Part shown: in pieces, positions 7,923 through 16,245 of the stretch
Layout: each line of letters begins with the position of its first letter
Numbering within the stretch: the first letter of the stretch is position 1
NCBI RefSeq assembly: GCF_036271055.1
Contig: NZ_DATBBJ010000006.1
Span: 1 to 64,000, forward strand
Origin: Scandinavium sp036271055
GTDB lineage: Bacteria; Pseudomonadota; Gammaproteobacteria; Enterobacterales; Enterobacteriaceae
Length of the DNA stretch: 64,000 nt
Direction of reading: 5' to 3'
Position numbers and translations under genes: made by a program
Notes under the pieces: generated by a model
What the model was told of the DNA's origin: nothing
Seen by the model: the letters and a program-made list of their open reading frames with translations, nothing else
Database searches by the model: none

Positions 7923-8396
7923 TCAGACGCGAGGGCGTTTGCGGTACAGCCATAGGCCCGGAATGGATAGTCCAATCGACAGCGCACCCACGATGGAGGT
8001 GGCTTTGAGGAAATTTTCCAGCAGCATTACCATCAATGTGTCGCTGTAGCCTAAATGACTGATTTTTACGGCTGAGATCATCGCGGTATACGCTGATATG
8101 CCCGGAAACATGGGAATGACCGCCGCGACAGTGAAAATTTTGGGATGCGCCAGATACCAGCGCGACCACTGAATACCAATGCTACCGACTAATATGGAGG
8201 CGATGAAGGTCGCCCATTCGATATTCATTCCGGCCAGCATCATAACCATACGCGAACCGTGGCCCACCGCCCCGAGCAGTGCACACCAGCGGAGCGCCCG
8301 TTGTGGGACGTTAAAAACCATCGCAAAACCCACGGCAGGGATCGCCGACAGCACCATGTCTTCTGCCAACGCCAGTAAGAAATCGATTATGCCCAT
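7923..8396 (-). CDS. yjjB: YjjB, ThrE-family exporter subunit (C-terminal half)
   Basis: 157 residues from ATG at the complement of 8394-8396 ('MGIIDFLLALAEDM'). This start gives the E. coli length; the in-frame ATG five codons earlier adds a non-homologous tail. There are four to five membrane spans, with the conserved 'GFAMVFNVP', 'HGSRM' and 'IPMFPGISAYTAM' motifs of the ThrE C-terminal domain. In E. coli YjjP and YjjB together export succinate under anaerobic conditions (literature knowledge). It overlaps the end of yjjP by 10 bases, consistent with coupled synthesis of a two-part transporter. Confidence 0.93.
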   Translation of the reverse strand: MGIIDFLLALAEDMVLSAIPAVGFAMVFNVPQRALRWCALLGAVGHGSRMVMMLAGMNIEWATFIASILVGSIGIQWSRWYLAHPKIFTVAAVIPMFPGISAYTAMISAVKISHLGYSDTLMVMLLENFLKATSIVGALSIGLSIPGLWLYRKRPRV

Positions 8397-9163
8397 CCGC
8401 GCAGTCCCCATAACGTCATTGCCATGACTACGCCGACACAGGTTGCTAGCGTCAAAAGACTGGCTATCGTCCAGCGCGCAAGGCCGGTATTGATGTGCCC
8501 TTTGAACATATCCGCGACGGCATTAATCAGCGGAAACCCCGGAACCAGCAGCAGGACGCTGGCGGCCATCGCGACCGTAGAGGTTTGCTGAAAAGCAGGT
8601 AAGCGCAACATCAGGCCAGACACGGTGGTGGCGACAAACGCCGTGATGCAGAAGTTTATTTGCGGGTGCATTGAATGGTGGGTCAGTACCTGGCGGATAT
8701 ACATGGCAAGCGTACTGGCACACAGTGTGACAAAGGCGCCATCCCAGCCGCCGTTATTGAGCTTGCAGAAGCACGCGCAGGAGAGCCCAACCATAGTGAC
8801 CACTAACCAACGTGGATAACGCAGCGGTTTAATCTGCGCGAAACGTTTTTCGACATCTTGTGCATCGAGCAATTTATGCTCAACCATGATGACGATGTGC
8901 TGCACTTCCGTCACCACATGCATGTTGATACCACGGTCGTTATTTTTACGAGTCGATGTCAGACATTCCCCGTTATGTAGCGTGGTCAGTACGATGGCAT
9001 TAGAGGAAATGGCACTTTCCACGCTGTCCATGCCCAGCGCTATTCCCAGGCGGGTAGAGAGCTCCTCCACCAAAGCACTTTCCGCGCCGTGCTGTAGCAA
9101 TAGCAGGGCACATTGAATACATAGCCGCGTGACTTTTCTCTGCTCTGCTCGATCTGTTTCCAT
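8387..9163 (-). CDS. yjjP: YjjP, ThrE-family exporter subunit (N-terminal half)
   Basis: 258 residues from ATG 9163 ('METDRAEQRKVTRLC'), with AGGTGG just upstream. The frame stays open for another 87 codons, but that extension is not homologous and runs through the pobA-yjjP promoter region. A cytosolic N-terminal part has 'LLQHGAESALVEELSTRLG'. Five or so spans follow from about residue 115, including 'LVPGFPLINAVADMFKGHI'. It is the partner of YjjB, and its regulatory region is shared with divergent pobA. Confidence 0.93.
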   Translation of the reverse strand: METDRAEQRKVTRLCIQCALLLLQHGAESALVEELSTRLGIALGMDSVESAISSNAIVLTTLHNGECLTSTRKNNDRGINMHVVTEVQHIVIMVEHKLLDAQDVEKRFAQIKPLRYPRWLVVTMVGLSCACFCKLNNGGWDGAFVTLCASTLAMYIRQVLTHHSMHPQINFCITAFVATTVSGLMLRLPAFQQTSTVAMAASVLLLVPGFPLINAVADMFKGHINTGLARWTIASLLTLATCVGVVMAMTLWGLRGWA

Positions 9164-9439
9164 ACCCACCTGAATTTTGCTCGCCCGTCTTAACACCGAT
9201 AAACCTGTTTTTACCTGAAACCCCATGGCACATGGCCCCACGAGATCAAACAAAACGAACATGTTTGAAGCAGGGCGTGTGTTTTTTGAACTGAACCACA
9301 CTTTTGCAAGATCGTTGAAAAGTGCACGTTTTACACGATTTATGCCCTTCTTTTTCTGCGTCTGCTTATCAAAAATGCAACAAGACACTTTATCGATACA
9401 AAAAACCAACAAATAATTAACCATGCTGAGGCAGAGCTC

Positions 9440-10624
9440 ATGAAAACGCAGGTCGTTATTATCGGTGCGGGCCCATCAGGGTTGTTGCTTGGACAACTGT
9501 TGCACAATGCCGGGATTGCCACGGTTATCCTTGAGCGGCAGACGCCAGAGTATGTATTGGGGCGGATTCGGGCGGGCATTCTGGAGAGCGGCACGGTCGA
9601 TTTGTTGCGACAGGCAGGCGTGTCGCAGCGAATGGATGCCGAGGGCCTTGTGCATCATGGCGTGGAATTTCTGTTTGATGGCGAGCGAATCCCGGTCCCG
9701 CTTAGCGAGTTGACCGAAGGCAAAAGCGTGATGGTTTACGGGCAAACCGAAATGACGCGTGACCTGATGGAGGCCCGGGCCAGTAGCGGAGCGCCAATCA
9801 TCTATGGCGTCAGCAATGTTGAATTGCACGAGATGAAAACGGACAGACCGTTTGTGACGTTTGAGAAAGAAGGCGAAATCTGTCGAATCGAATGTGACTT
9901 TATGGCGGGCTGCGATGGATTCCACGGCGTTTCACGCCAGAGCATTCCGAAATCCCTTCTTCGCGAGTATGAAAGTGTCTGGCCCTTCGGCTGGTTGGGG
10001 TTGTTATCCGACACGCCGCCGATTAATCCGGAACTGATTTATGCGCATCATGAACGCGGATTCGTTTTGTGTAGTCAGCGCTCACTAACTAGAAGTCGCT
10101 ACTATTTGCAGGTACCGCTCAGCGAGAGCGTAGAAGCGTGGAGTGACGAACGCTTCTGGCAGGAGCTGAAATGCCGCTTGCCGTCGGAGCTGGCGAATAA
10201 GTTAGTGACTGGTCACTCACTTGAGAAAAGTATCGCCCCGCTGCGCAGTTATGTCGTCGAGCCCATGCAGTTTGGCCGACTTTTTTTGGTCGGCGATGCC
10301 GCTCATATCGTTCCGCCAACGGGGGCAAAAGGACTCAATCTGGCGGCCTCGGACGTGAACTATTTATGGCGCGTTCTCTGTCAGTTTTATCATCATGGGC
10401 GCGAGGATTTGCTGGCGAGTTATTCATCCTTTGCGCTGAATCGGGTGTGGAAGGGGGAGCGATTCAGTTGGTTTATGACCCATTTATTACATGATTTTAA
10501 AGATAAAAGTCCGTTCGATCTGAAAATGCAGGAGGCCGATCGTCGTTACTATTTAGGATCAAGAGCCGGGCTCACGACGATTGCAGAAAACTACGTTGGT
10601 TTGCCTTACGAAAGGGTTCGTTAA
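9440..10624 (+). CDS. pobA: 4-hydroxybenzoate 3-monooxygenase (PobA)
   Basis: 394 residues, the usual PobA length. GAGPSG at residues 9-14 opens the FAD Rossmann fold and 'ERQTPEYVLGRIRAGILE' is the strongly conserved PobA segment that follows. 'GCDGFHGVSR' (about 158) is the DG motif. 'LVGDAAHIVPPTGAKGLNLA' (about 285) is the second FAD motif with the substrate-gating residues. The soluble flavoenzyme uses NADPH and O2 to turn 4-hydroxybenzoate into protocatechuate, feeding the beta-ketoadipate pathway, whose pca genes are not in this window. It lies between yjjP and yjjQ, where E. coli has no gene, so it is an insertion relative to that backbone. Confidence 0.95.
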   Translation: MKTQVVIIGAGPSGLLLGQLLHNAGIATVILERQTPEYVLGRIRAGILESGTVDLLRQAGVSQRMDAEGLVHHGVEFLFDGERIPVPLSELTEGKSVMVYGQTEMTRDLMEARASSGAPIIYGVSNVELHEMKTDRPFVTFEKEGEICRIECDFMAGCDGFHGVSRQSIPKSLLREYESVWPFGWLGLLSDTPPINPELIYAHHERGFVLCSQRSLTRSRYYLQVPLSESVEAWSDERFWQELKCRLPSELANKLVTGHSLEKSIAPLRSYVVEPMQFGRLFLVGDAAHIVPPTGAKGLNLAASDVNYLWRVLCQFYHHGREDLLASYSSFALNRVWKGERFSWFMTHLLHDFKDKSPFDLKMQEADRRYYLGSRAGLTTIAENYVGLPYERVR

Positions 10625-10648
10625 GTTCAGGCGATGACAGGAGAGTTT

Positions 10649-11524
10649 ATGGCGCATCACAGCACCATCCCGGTATTTAAGCTGTACGGCGAACAGTTTG
10701 GCTGGCCCACGCCTGAACTTCTGCATTGTGAGTCTATCCATCAGCGCAGCAGCCTCTATGAATGGCATATCCGCGTGCATCAGCATGCGGAACTGGTGCA
10801 GCTATTGTATTTGCACAAAGGGCAGGCTGAGATTGAAATTGAAGGTGAGAGAAGGGTGATAAAAGAGGCCTGTATCCAGGTGGTGCCGTCCTTGTGCGTA
10901 CACGGGTTCCGATTTTCACCTGGCACCCAAGGCTATGTTCTTTCTTTGGCTTTACCGTTATTGAGCCGTTTTGAAAACCAGTTTGACCGCCAGATAGCCG
11001 TGTTGAATCAACCCCGTTGCATTAGCGTTAAACACTCCCGCTCACACATCCGTACACTTTTTTCCACATTGCTTGATGAGTATCAGCGGGAGAATGATGC
11101 GCGTGAGTTAATGCTTCACGCCATGCTCAGTGCATTACTGGTGTGGATTAATCGTCAGTGCCAGGGCGTGGTAGCTGTAGAAGACAGGACAGAGCGTCGG
11201 CGTAGCGTCATGCAAAAATTTGTGAGGCGCATTGAAAGTCATTATCGCGAACATCTAAAAATGTCCGAATACGCACAGTCTGTCGGGGTGTCAGTGACCC
11301 ATCTCAATTATTTGTGCAAAGAATTTCATAATTGCAGTGCATTGAATATGTTACATCAACGACTCATGCTGGAGGCAAAGCGTAGCCTGCAGTACACCCG
11401 CATGTCGATTGTACAACTCTCTGATTACTTAGGGTTTAGTGATGCAACCTATTTTTCCCGATTCTTCCGACGTTATACCGGAATGCCCCCAAAAGTATTC
11501 AGGGAAAAAATGAAAGAGGATTAA
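10649..11524 (+). CDS. AraC-family activator, PobR-like
   Basis: 291 residues from ATG 10649, which has GGAG at 10640-10643. An ATG at 10634 in the same frame has no ribosome site. The N-terminal cupin part contains 'HQHAELVQLLYLHKGQAEI' (about 45-65), the usual ligand-sensing AraC fold. The C-terminal AraC DNA-binding domain covers about residues 190-285, with 'YLGFSDATYFSRFFRRYTGMPPKVFR' (read in pieces) as its second helix-turn-helix. It lies 24 bases after pobA on the same strand, so it is probably the 4-hydroxybenzoate-responsive activator of pobA. The assignment rests on adjacency and on known AraC-type PobR regulators. Confidence 0.8.
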   Translation: MAHHSTIPVFKLYGEQFGWPTPELLHCESIHQRSSLYEWHIRVHQHAELVQLLYLHKGQAEIEIEGERRVIKEACIQVVPSLCVHGFRFSPGTQGYVLSLALPLLSRFENQFDRQIAVLNQPRCISVKHSRSHIRTLFSTLLDEYQRENDARELMLHAMLSALLVWINRQCQGVVAVEDRTERRRSVMQKFVRRIESHYREHLKMSEYAQSVGVSVTHLNYLCKEFHNCSALNMLHQRLMLEAKRSLQYTRMSIVQLSDYLGFSDATYFSRFFRRYTGMPPKVFREKMKED

Positions 11525-11775
11525 CATATAGAATAAATTCATTTCGTTATATTTGCTAACAGTTTAACGCTAGGTGTGTTTCATTATAATGTTTATTTTT
11601 ATTAAGTTTACGTAAGAATATTATTGAGTCCGTTATCAATCATTTGTATATTTTAGACGTGACGCACTGATTTTTTAAAATGAAAGGGATAACATTCAGA
11701 GTGATTCATATAGCGAATGTCTAAAGTGCGTTCATTATTTAACTGAATGATTCTGTCGCATGAAATGGAGAAGTT
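11525..11775 (+). promoter_or_regulatory. AT-rich leader region of yjjQ-bglJ
   Basis: About 250 bases dominated by A/T tracts (for example 'tttatttttattaagttta'), against the GC-balanced backbone. In E. coli the yjjQ-bglJ operon is silenced by H-NS, and this composition fits the same control. No specific operator is recognised. Confidence 0.4.
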
Positions 11776-12510
11776 ATGCTCGCGGCATGTTTAAACTATG
11801 GCGTTATAATCAGTGATGTACCCATCATCCTGAAAGGCCTGTCGACCCTGATAAAAGATAATTTCCCAGAATATGAGGTAAGCTATCATCAGGATATTGA
11901 CGAACTTACAATAATGCAGTTATGCAGAACGAATTTGATTGTTGTCGATCTTTCCGGTGAGGGATTGCAGGCAAAAGAGTTGTGTGAAAAATATTATTCA
12001 TTGATGGCTAATTATAAAGATTCTCGTTGGATATTTATGTTGAGCCACAATAACTATCCACTGGCCGTTGAATATTTATTACGTCCGGAAAGTACTCTGC
12101 TTTCATATGCAGAACCTGTTTCACATATCATCACTGCTATTCGTGAGCAGAGTAGTCAGACGAACCGAATCAGCGCCTCCCTGACGACCTTTGATGCCCA
12201 TCAGGCTCATACACTTGCGCCCATAAAATCAGGATTATCCCTCTCAGAACGCCAGGTATTACGCCTTTTTGCCAAAGGTTGGGGTGTGAACCAGATAGCC
12301 ATGTTGCTGAGGAAAAGCAATAAAACGATAAGTGCGCAGAAAAACAGCGCTATGCGCCGCCTGACGTTACGTGGCAACGCAGAGTTGTATGCCTGGCTCA
12401 ATAGCGATGTTGGCATGAAGGAGTTAAATCTCCTTCCCGTAGAGGGAGAGCCGAAACAATGGAAAAATACGTCGCAAGTGGACACGTCGCTGTCGTTGAA
12501 AACTGTGTAA
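11776..12510 (+). CDS. yjjQ: YjjQ, LuxR-family transcription regulator
   Basis: 244 residues. The N-terminal domain is receiver-like ('YGVIISDVPIILKGLSTLI') but lacks a normal acidic phosphorylation pocket. The C-terminal LuxR helix-turn-helix is clear: 'LSLSERQVLRLFAKGWGVNQIAMLL' (in pieces, about 160-185) followed by 'KSNKTISAQKNSAMRRL'. ATG 11776 has GGAGAAG immediately upstream. In E. coli YjjQ represses motility and capsule genes and the operon is H-NS-silenced. The 3' end overlaps bglJ by 52 bases in a different frame, a longer overlap than usual. Confidence 0.9.
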   Translation: MLAACLNYGVIISDVPIILKGLSTLIKDNFPEYEVSYHQDIDELTIMQLCRTNLIVVDLSGEGLQAKELCEKYYSLMANYKDSRWIFMLSHNNYPLAVEYLLRPESTLLSYAEPVSHIITAIREQSSQTNRISASLTTFDAHQAHTLAPIKSGLSLSERQVLRLFAKGWGVNQIAMLLRKSNKTISAQKNSAMRRLTLRGNAELYAWLNSDVGMKELNLLPVEGEPKQWKNTSQVDTSLSLKTV

Positions 12511-13124
12511 TGACAACCGTCGGGCTATGCGAGATTCTGTCTTGCTGTGCCGGTGCGTCGTATCGCTTACAGACATTTAAAGACAGCTGCGAATGGTTTT
12601 CTCAGCGCGAACATCGTCGTTATGACATTGTGATTTATTCCGTTTCCGGCGCCCGTTGTTCACGCCAGCAGAGCATTCATTTTCTTTCCCATCTGAATTG
12701 TATGCAGCCAGATGCCGCTCGGATCCTGCTTGCTGAAAATGAAGGGCAGGCGAAATTAATTCATTACTTGTTACCTGTTCCGGTACATGCGGTTTTGTGT
12801 AAAACGTCTTCTGTTGAAAAACTCGCACTTCAACTTAGAACCGTAATGAAACAAAGGGAATTTCTGGATAAGCCTTATCAGACGCTCAACTGCAGTTCTG
12901 GATACGTGAGTTTGAGCCTGACAGAACGCACGATCCTTCATTATATAAGGAATGGTTTTTCGATATCGGAGATAGCAGTACAGATGGCGCGGAACCCCAA
13001 AACCATTCGCACGCATAAATTTAATACCATGAGCAAGCTGGGCGTCAGGAGCGATTGTGGATTGCTTTGTGCGGCAGATATCCTGTGTAATCTGCCGTTG
13101 CAATCGGGGAATGCGTGCTGGTGA
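12459..13124 (+). CDS. bglJ: BglJ, LuxR-family regulator, RcsB partner
   Basis: 221 residues. The N-terminal receiver-like domain ('VAVVENCVMTTVGLCEIL') lacks the phospho-acceptor pattern. The C-terminal LuxR helix-turn-helix has 'LSLTERTILHYIRNGFSISEIA' (in pieces, about 150-172) and 'NPKTIRTHKFNTMSKLGV'. In E. coli BglJ forms a heterodimer with RcsB that relieves H-NS silencing of bgl and activates other loci. The start ATG 12459 lies inside yjjQ with AGAGGGAGAG just upstream, so the two are translated from one message. Sequence divergence from E. coli is large but the C-terminal signature is intact. Confidence 0.87.
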   Translation: MEKYVASGHVAVVENCVMTTVGLCEILSCCAGASYRLQTFKDSCEWFSQREHRRYDIVIYSVSGARCSRQQSIHFLSHLNCMQPDAARILLAENEGQAKLIHYLLPVPVHAVLCKTSSVEKLALQLRTVMKQREFLDKPYQTLNCSSGYVSLSLTERTILHYIRNGFSISEIAVQMARNPKTIRTHKFNTMSKLGVRSDCGLLCAADILCNLPLQSGNACW

Positions 13125-13135
13125 TGCTCGTGGGC

Positions 13136-13594
13136 TCAAAGACAGACATCAATCCAGGTGGCGTCGGTGAGCTCAGCCAAACGTTCAGGGGAAATACGGA
13201 CCGCGCTGTGAGTCGCACCAGCGGCGGGTAAGACTTCCTGAAAGGCTTTCAATGACACATCGCAGTAGACGGTCAGTGGGTTTTCAAGCCCAAAGGGACA
13301 TACCCCACCAACGGGATGTCCGGTCCATGTGACCACTTCATCACAGCTCAGCATTCGGGCTTTCGCGCCAAATGCAGATTTCAGTTTTTTGTTATCAAGA
13401 CGCGCATCGCCTTTCGCCACTACCAGAATTACTTGATCTTTTACTTTCAGTGACAGCGTTTTGGCTATCTGACCCGGCTCAACATTGTGTGCCGCAGCGG
13501 CGAGAGCCACAGTCGCAGTACTCTGATTTAGTTCTATAATTTCAATATCGGGGGCGCGGTCAGCGAAAAATTGCCGCACGGTTTGCAAACTCAT
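13136..13594 (-). CDS. YbaK/EbsC-type aminoacyl-tRNA deacylase
   Basis: 152 residues forming one YbaK domain. 'IAKTLSLKVKDQVILVVAKGDARLDNKKL' (in pieces, about 43-71) and 'TGHPVGGVCPFG' (about 91-102) are the signature motifs, and the lysine in 'AKTL' is the one used for trans-editing. Such free-standing domains hydrolyse mischarged tRNAs. The exact tRNA is not predictable from sequence alone. It converges on bglJ with an 11-base gap and is divergent from the PTS gene. E. coli has no gene at this position. Confidence 0.8.
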   Translation of the reverse strand: MSLQTVRQFFADRAPDIEIIELNQSTATVALAAAAHNVEPGQIAKTLSLKVKDQVILVVAKGDARLDNKKLKSAFGAKARMLSCDEVVTWTGHPVGGVCPFGLENPLTVYCDVSLKAFQEVLPAAGATHSAVRISPERLAELTDATWIDVCL

Positions 13595-13934
13595 AGTTTT
13601 CTCCTGATATAAACGAAATCAATCTGTCACAAGCAAATCATGCTGTAAATAAAAGTATGAGTCATCCCGTCATTTCATGGATTTCTCGATCCCCTTCACA
13701 TTCGCTGCAACCGGTTACAGTAACCGGTTGCAGAAGTGCGTGCGGGCGATTAATACTGAATGCGTAACTTCCTCTGTATCGCAAAAAAATAAGAGCCGTG
13801 TATGAAATGTAACTTTATCTGCTGTACATCGGGCCAACCCCCCGGCGTGGTAGTGAACTCACAGTTCGAGATTGCACATCGCGGCACACTAACCGTTGCT
13901 GTGCTTACGTCTATAGCCCGTCAGGAGAGCTGCT
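13595..13934. other. Divergent intergenic region between the YbaK-like gene and the PTS IIC gene
   Basis: 340 bases without a confident gene. It contains the double LacI-type operator at 13705-13733, annotated separately, and a short Cys-rich open frame (13802-13945, 47 codons) of doubtful status. The PTS gene's ribosome site AGGAGAG lies at its right edge. Confidence 0.6.
13705..13733. promoter_or_regulatory. Double LacI/GalR-type operator
   Basis: CTGCAACCGGTTAC (13705-13718) and GTAACCGGTTGCAG (13720-13733) are perfect inverted copies around a single A. Each half contains its own AACCGGTT palindrome, the core seen in GntR/IdnR/AscG-type operators. The two centres are about 13 bases apart. 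It stands 202 bases before the PTS gene and 110 bases before the divergent deacylase gene. The regulator is not encoded in the window. Confidence 0.65.
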
Positions 13935-15278
13935 ATGTCTGCTAACCATGCTGCGTTCAATTTGATATTTCGATTTGTAGAAAACTATATTAGTCCTGTC
14001 GCCGGGCGTATCTCGTCCCAGCGTCACGTGATGGCGATCCGTGATGGCTTCATCTCTGCGATGCCATTCATGATTGTCGGCTCGTTCCTGTTGGTGTTCG
14101 CTTACCCACCATTCTCACCCGATACCACCTGGGGCTTTGCTCGCGCGTGGCTGGATATGGCGAAGCATTTTGAAGGCCGCATCCTGACGCCTTTTGATAT
14201 GACCATGGGCGTCATGTCCATTTATATCTGTGCGGCCATTGCCTACAACCTCGGTAGGCATTATGAGAAAAGTGCACAGCTTGACCCGTTTATGGGCTCG
14301 ATGCTCTCTATCATGGCGTTCTTACTGGTTGCCGCACCTAAAACTGACGGCACGTTACCGGTGCACAGTTTAGGCGGCACCGGGATCTTCACGGCTATTC
14401 TGGTCGCTGTGTATTGCGTCGAAATGATGCGTTTCCTGAAGGTGCGCAACATCGGTATTCGCTTACCCGATCAAGTCCCGCCGATGATCAAAAACTCCTT
14501 TGATCTGCTGATCCCGGTTCTGGTTGTGGTACTCACGCTTTATCCGCTGAGTCTGTTCATTCAGAGCCAGTTCGACATGCTGATCCCGCAGGCGATCATG
14601 TCGGTCTTTAAACCCCTGGTTTCAGCAGCGGATTCCCTGCCTGCCATTCTGCTGGCGGTTCTGATTGGCCATCTGCTGTGGTTCGCAGGTATTCACGGCG
14701 CGGCGATTGTCTCCGGCATGCTGCAAATGTTCTGGCTCACGAACCTGGGTCTGAACCAGACTGCACTGGCGCAGAGTGCTCCACTGCCACACATCTTCAT
14801 GGAAGCTTTCTGGACCTTCTTCATCGTTATCGGGGGGTCGGGTGCAACCATGGGGCTGGTGTTCTGTTATCTGCGCAGCCGCTCCGCACACTTGCGCTCG
14901 ATTGGTCGTCTGGGCGTGGTGCCGAGTATCTTTAACATCAACGAACCGGTGATTTTTGGTACGCCAATCGTGATGAACCCGGTGTTCTTCATTCCGTTCC
15001 TGCTGGCACCGATGGTTAATGCCACGATTGCCTGGGGTGCCATGAAACTCGATTTGATTGGCCGTGTGATTTCCGTAGTGCCATGGACCGCTCCTGCACC
15101 GATCGGTGCTGCCTGGGCGTTAGGTTGGGATTTCCGTGCTGTGATTCTGGTGGTGTTGCTGGCCTGTGTTTCCGCCATCATTTACTACCCGTTCTTCAAA
15201 GTGTACGAGAAGCAACTGCTGGCACAGGAAGCCGAAGAAGCGCAGCGTGCAGCGGAAGAAGCTGAACAAGCGGCGTAA
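13935..15278 (+). CDS. Orphan PTS lactose/cellobiose-family IIC permease
   Basis: 447 residues, a full-length IIC of the Lac (CelB) family, with about ten membrane spans. 'FAGIHGAAIVSGML' (about 247-260) and 'FNINEPVIFGTPIVMNP' (about 333-349) are the conserved sugar-binding and gating motifs. A cytosolic C-terminal tail, EEAQRAAEEAEQA, is a short Glu/Ala coiled stretch. It should transport a beta-glucoside or chitooligosaccharide type sugar with phosphorylation by a IIB. No IIA, IIB or hydrolase lies beside it, so it must borrow partners from elsewhere. The start ATG 13935 has AGGAGAG. The upstream LacI-type operators suggest sugar-induced expression. Confidence 0.88.
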   Translation: MSANHAAFNLIFRFVENYISPVAGRISSQRHVMAIRDGFISAMPFMIVGSFLLVFAYPPFSPDTTWGFARAWLDMAKHFEGRILTPFDMTMGVMSIYICAAIAYNLGRHYEKSAQLDPFMGSMLSIMAFLLVAAPKTDGTLPVHSLGGTGIFTAILVAVYCVEMMRFLKVRNIGIRLPDQVPPMIKNSFDLLIPVLVVVLTLYPLSLFIQSQFDMLIPQAIMSVFKPLVSAADSLPAILLAVLIGHLLWFAGIHGAAIVSGMLQMFWLTNLGLNQTALAQSAPLPHIFMEAFWTFFIVIGGSGATMGLVFCYLRSRSAHLRSIGRLGVVPSIFNINEPVIFGTPIVMNPVFFIPFLLAPMVNATIAWGAMKLDLIGRVISVVPWTAPAPIGAAWALGWDFRAVILVVLLACVSAIIYYPFFKVYEKQLLAQEAEEAQRAAEEAEQAA

Positions 15279-15298
15279 ATCGTCTTGGTTCTAAAGCG

Positions 15299-15335
15299 AA
15301 AAAGACCCGTTAGCATCACGCTACCGGGTCTTTTT
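15299..15335. terminator. Bidirectional terminator between the PTS IIC gene and fhuF
   Basis: AAAAAGACCCG-T-TAGC pairs with GCTA-C-CGGGTCTTTTT. A- and T-runs on both sides let it act for both converging genes. Confidence 0.85.
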
Positions 15336-15352
15336 ATATTCAGGGGAGAAGG

Positions 15353-16141
15353 TTATTTAAGCGTACAGTCACCGCACTGCTGTACATCCGGCAGGCGATA
15401 GCGCTGGCAGCAGGTGCGACGTACTAATAAACCGTCGCGCATGACAACGGTACGCCACAGCGGGTTATCCCGCCCGTCAGAGAATTGTTTGGCAAAAAAC
15501 AGATGCTGGCGAAGTTCATTTACCTGCTCATCGCCCAGTAGCGTCTTCATCTCGCCCAGATACCAATTAATGAGATACCCGGTGTTGCTCCAGATGAGCT
15601 TGCCGTTGATCTCGCCGGTCGTTTCAAGTGCGCTCACTACTGGCATCAGCGTTTCCGTGACCAGATGTTCCATTCTTAATCGCGAGGATTTCCGTGTCAG
15701 GTCAGGGTCTTCTTGTACATCGACCCAGAAATTGGCCGCACGACCGGTCTCGTGGAACTCAACGTGAAAATGACGAGGAGAAAGGCTCAGCGCCCGCTCT
15801 TCTGTCAGCAATGCCAGCATGAGCGATGGCACTTGCAGGCCGATATACCATTGTGCCCAAAGGGACAACAGCGGTTTGTTTTCGCGAGTCTGAGCTGGAT
15901 TATTGCGATAGATATGATCGGCATAGCGTGCCAGCAGGGTTGTGAAGTCGCTGCTGCGGCTCCACTCTGCGAGCGTCATGGCATGGTGTGGATGCGGTTC
16001 GTTAAGACGAATGAAATCCAGCAGATGCGGACGGTGCTCTGTAATTTTATCCCGCAACGTATCCGCAAGCCCCGATTTATGCTCAAAGAGCGGGGTTCGC
16101 CAGATAAGACCTTCGATAATCGGTGCAGCGCGATAAGCCAT
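15353..16141 (-). CDS. fhuF: FhuF, ferric siderophore reductase
   Basis: 262 residues from ATG at the complement of 16139-16141, matching E. coli exactly. The longer open frame starting 69 bases upstream would run through the Fur box and is rejected. The C-terminal cysteine set (CC at 244-245, C256, C259, in 'TCCQRYRL' and 'QQCGDCTLK') binds the unusual [2Fe-2S] cluster. FhuF reduces ferric hydroxamate siderophores in the cytoplasm to free iron. Iron control is supported by the Fur-like site a few tens of bases upstream. Confidence 0.94.
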   Translation of the reverse strand: MAYRAAPIIEGLIWRTPLFEHKSGLADTLRDKITEHRPHLLDFIRLNEPHPHHAMTLAEWSRSSDFTTLLARYADHIYRNNPAQTRENKPLLSLWAQWYIGLQVPSLMLALLTEERALSLSPRHFHVEFHETGRAANFWVDVQEDPDLTRKSSRLRMEHLVTETLMPVVSALETTGEINGKLIWSNTGYLINWYLGEMKTLLGDEQVNELRQHLFFAKQFSDGRDNPLWRTVVMRDGLLVRRTCCQRYRLPDVQQCGDCTLK

Positions 16142-16161
16142 GAAGTTGCCGGGATACAAAT

Positions 16162-16180
16162 CTAAATGATAATGATTGCC
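16162..16180 (-). promoter_or_regulatory. Fur box of fhuF
   Basis: AATGATAATGATTGCC matches the Fur consensus core at 13 of 16 positions and lies 21-39 bases before the fhuF start codon. Confidence 0.6.
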
Positions 16181-16245
16181 AATCCTAGCTATAGAGAAAA
16201 GCAATCGCAACTCTTTTTACGCTTTTAGCCCTTTCATTGCGAATT

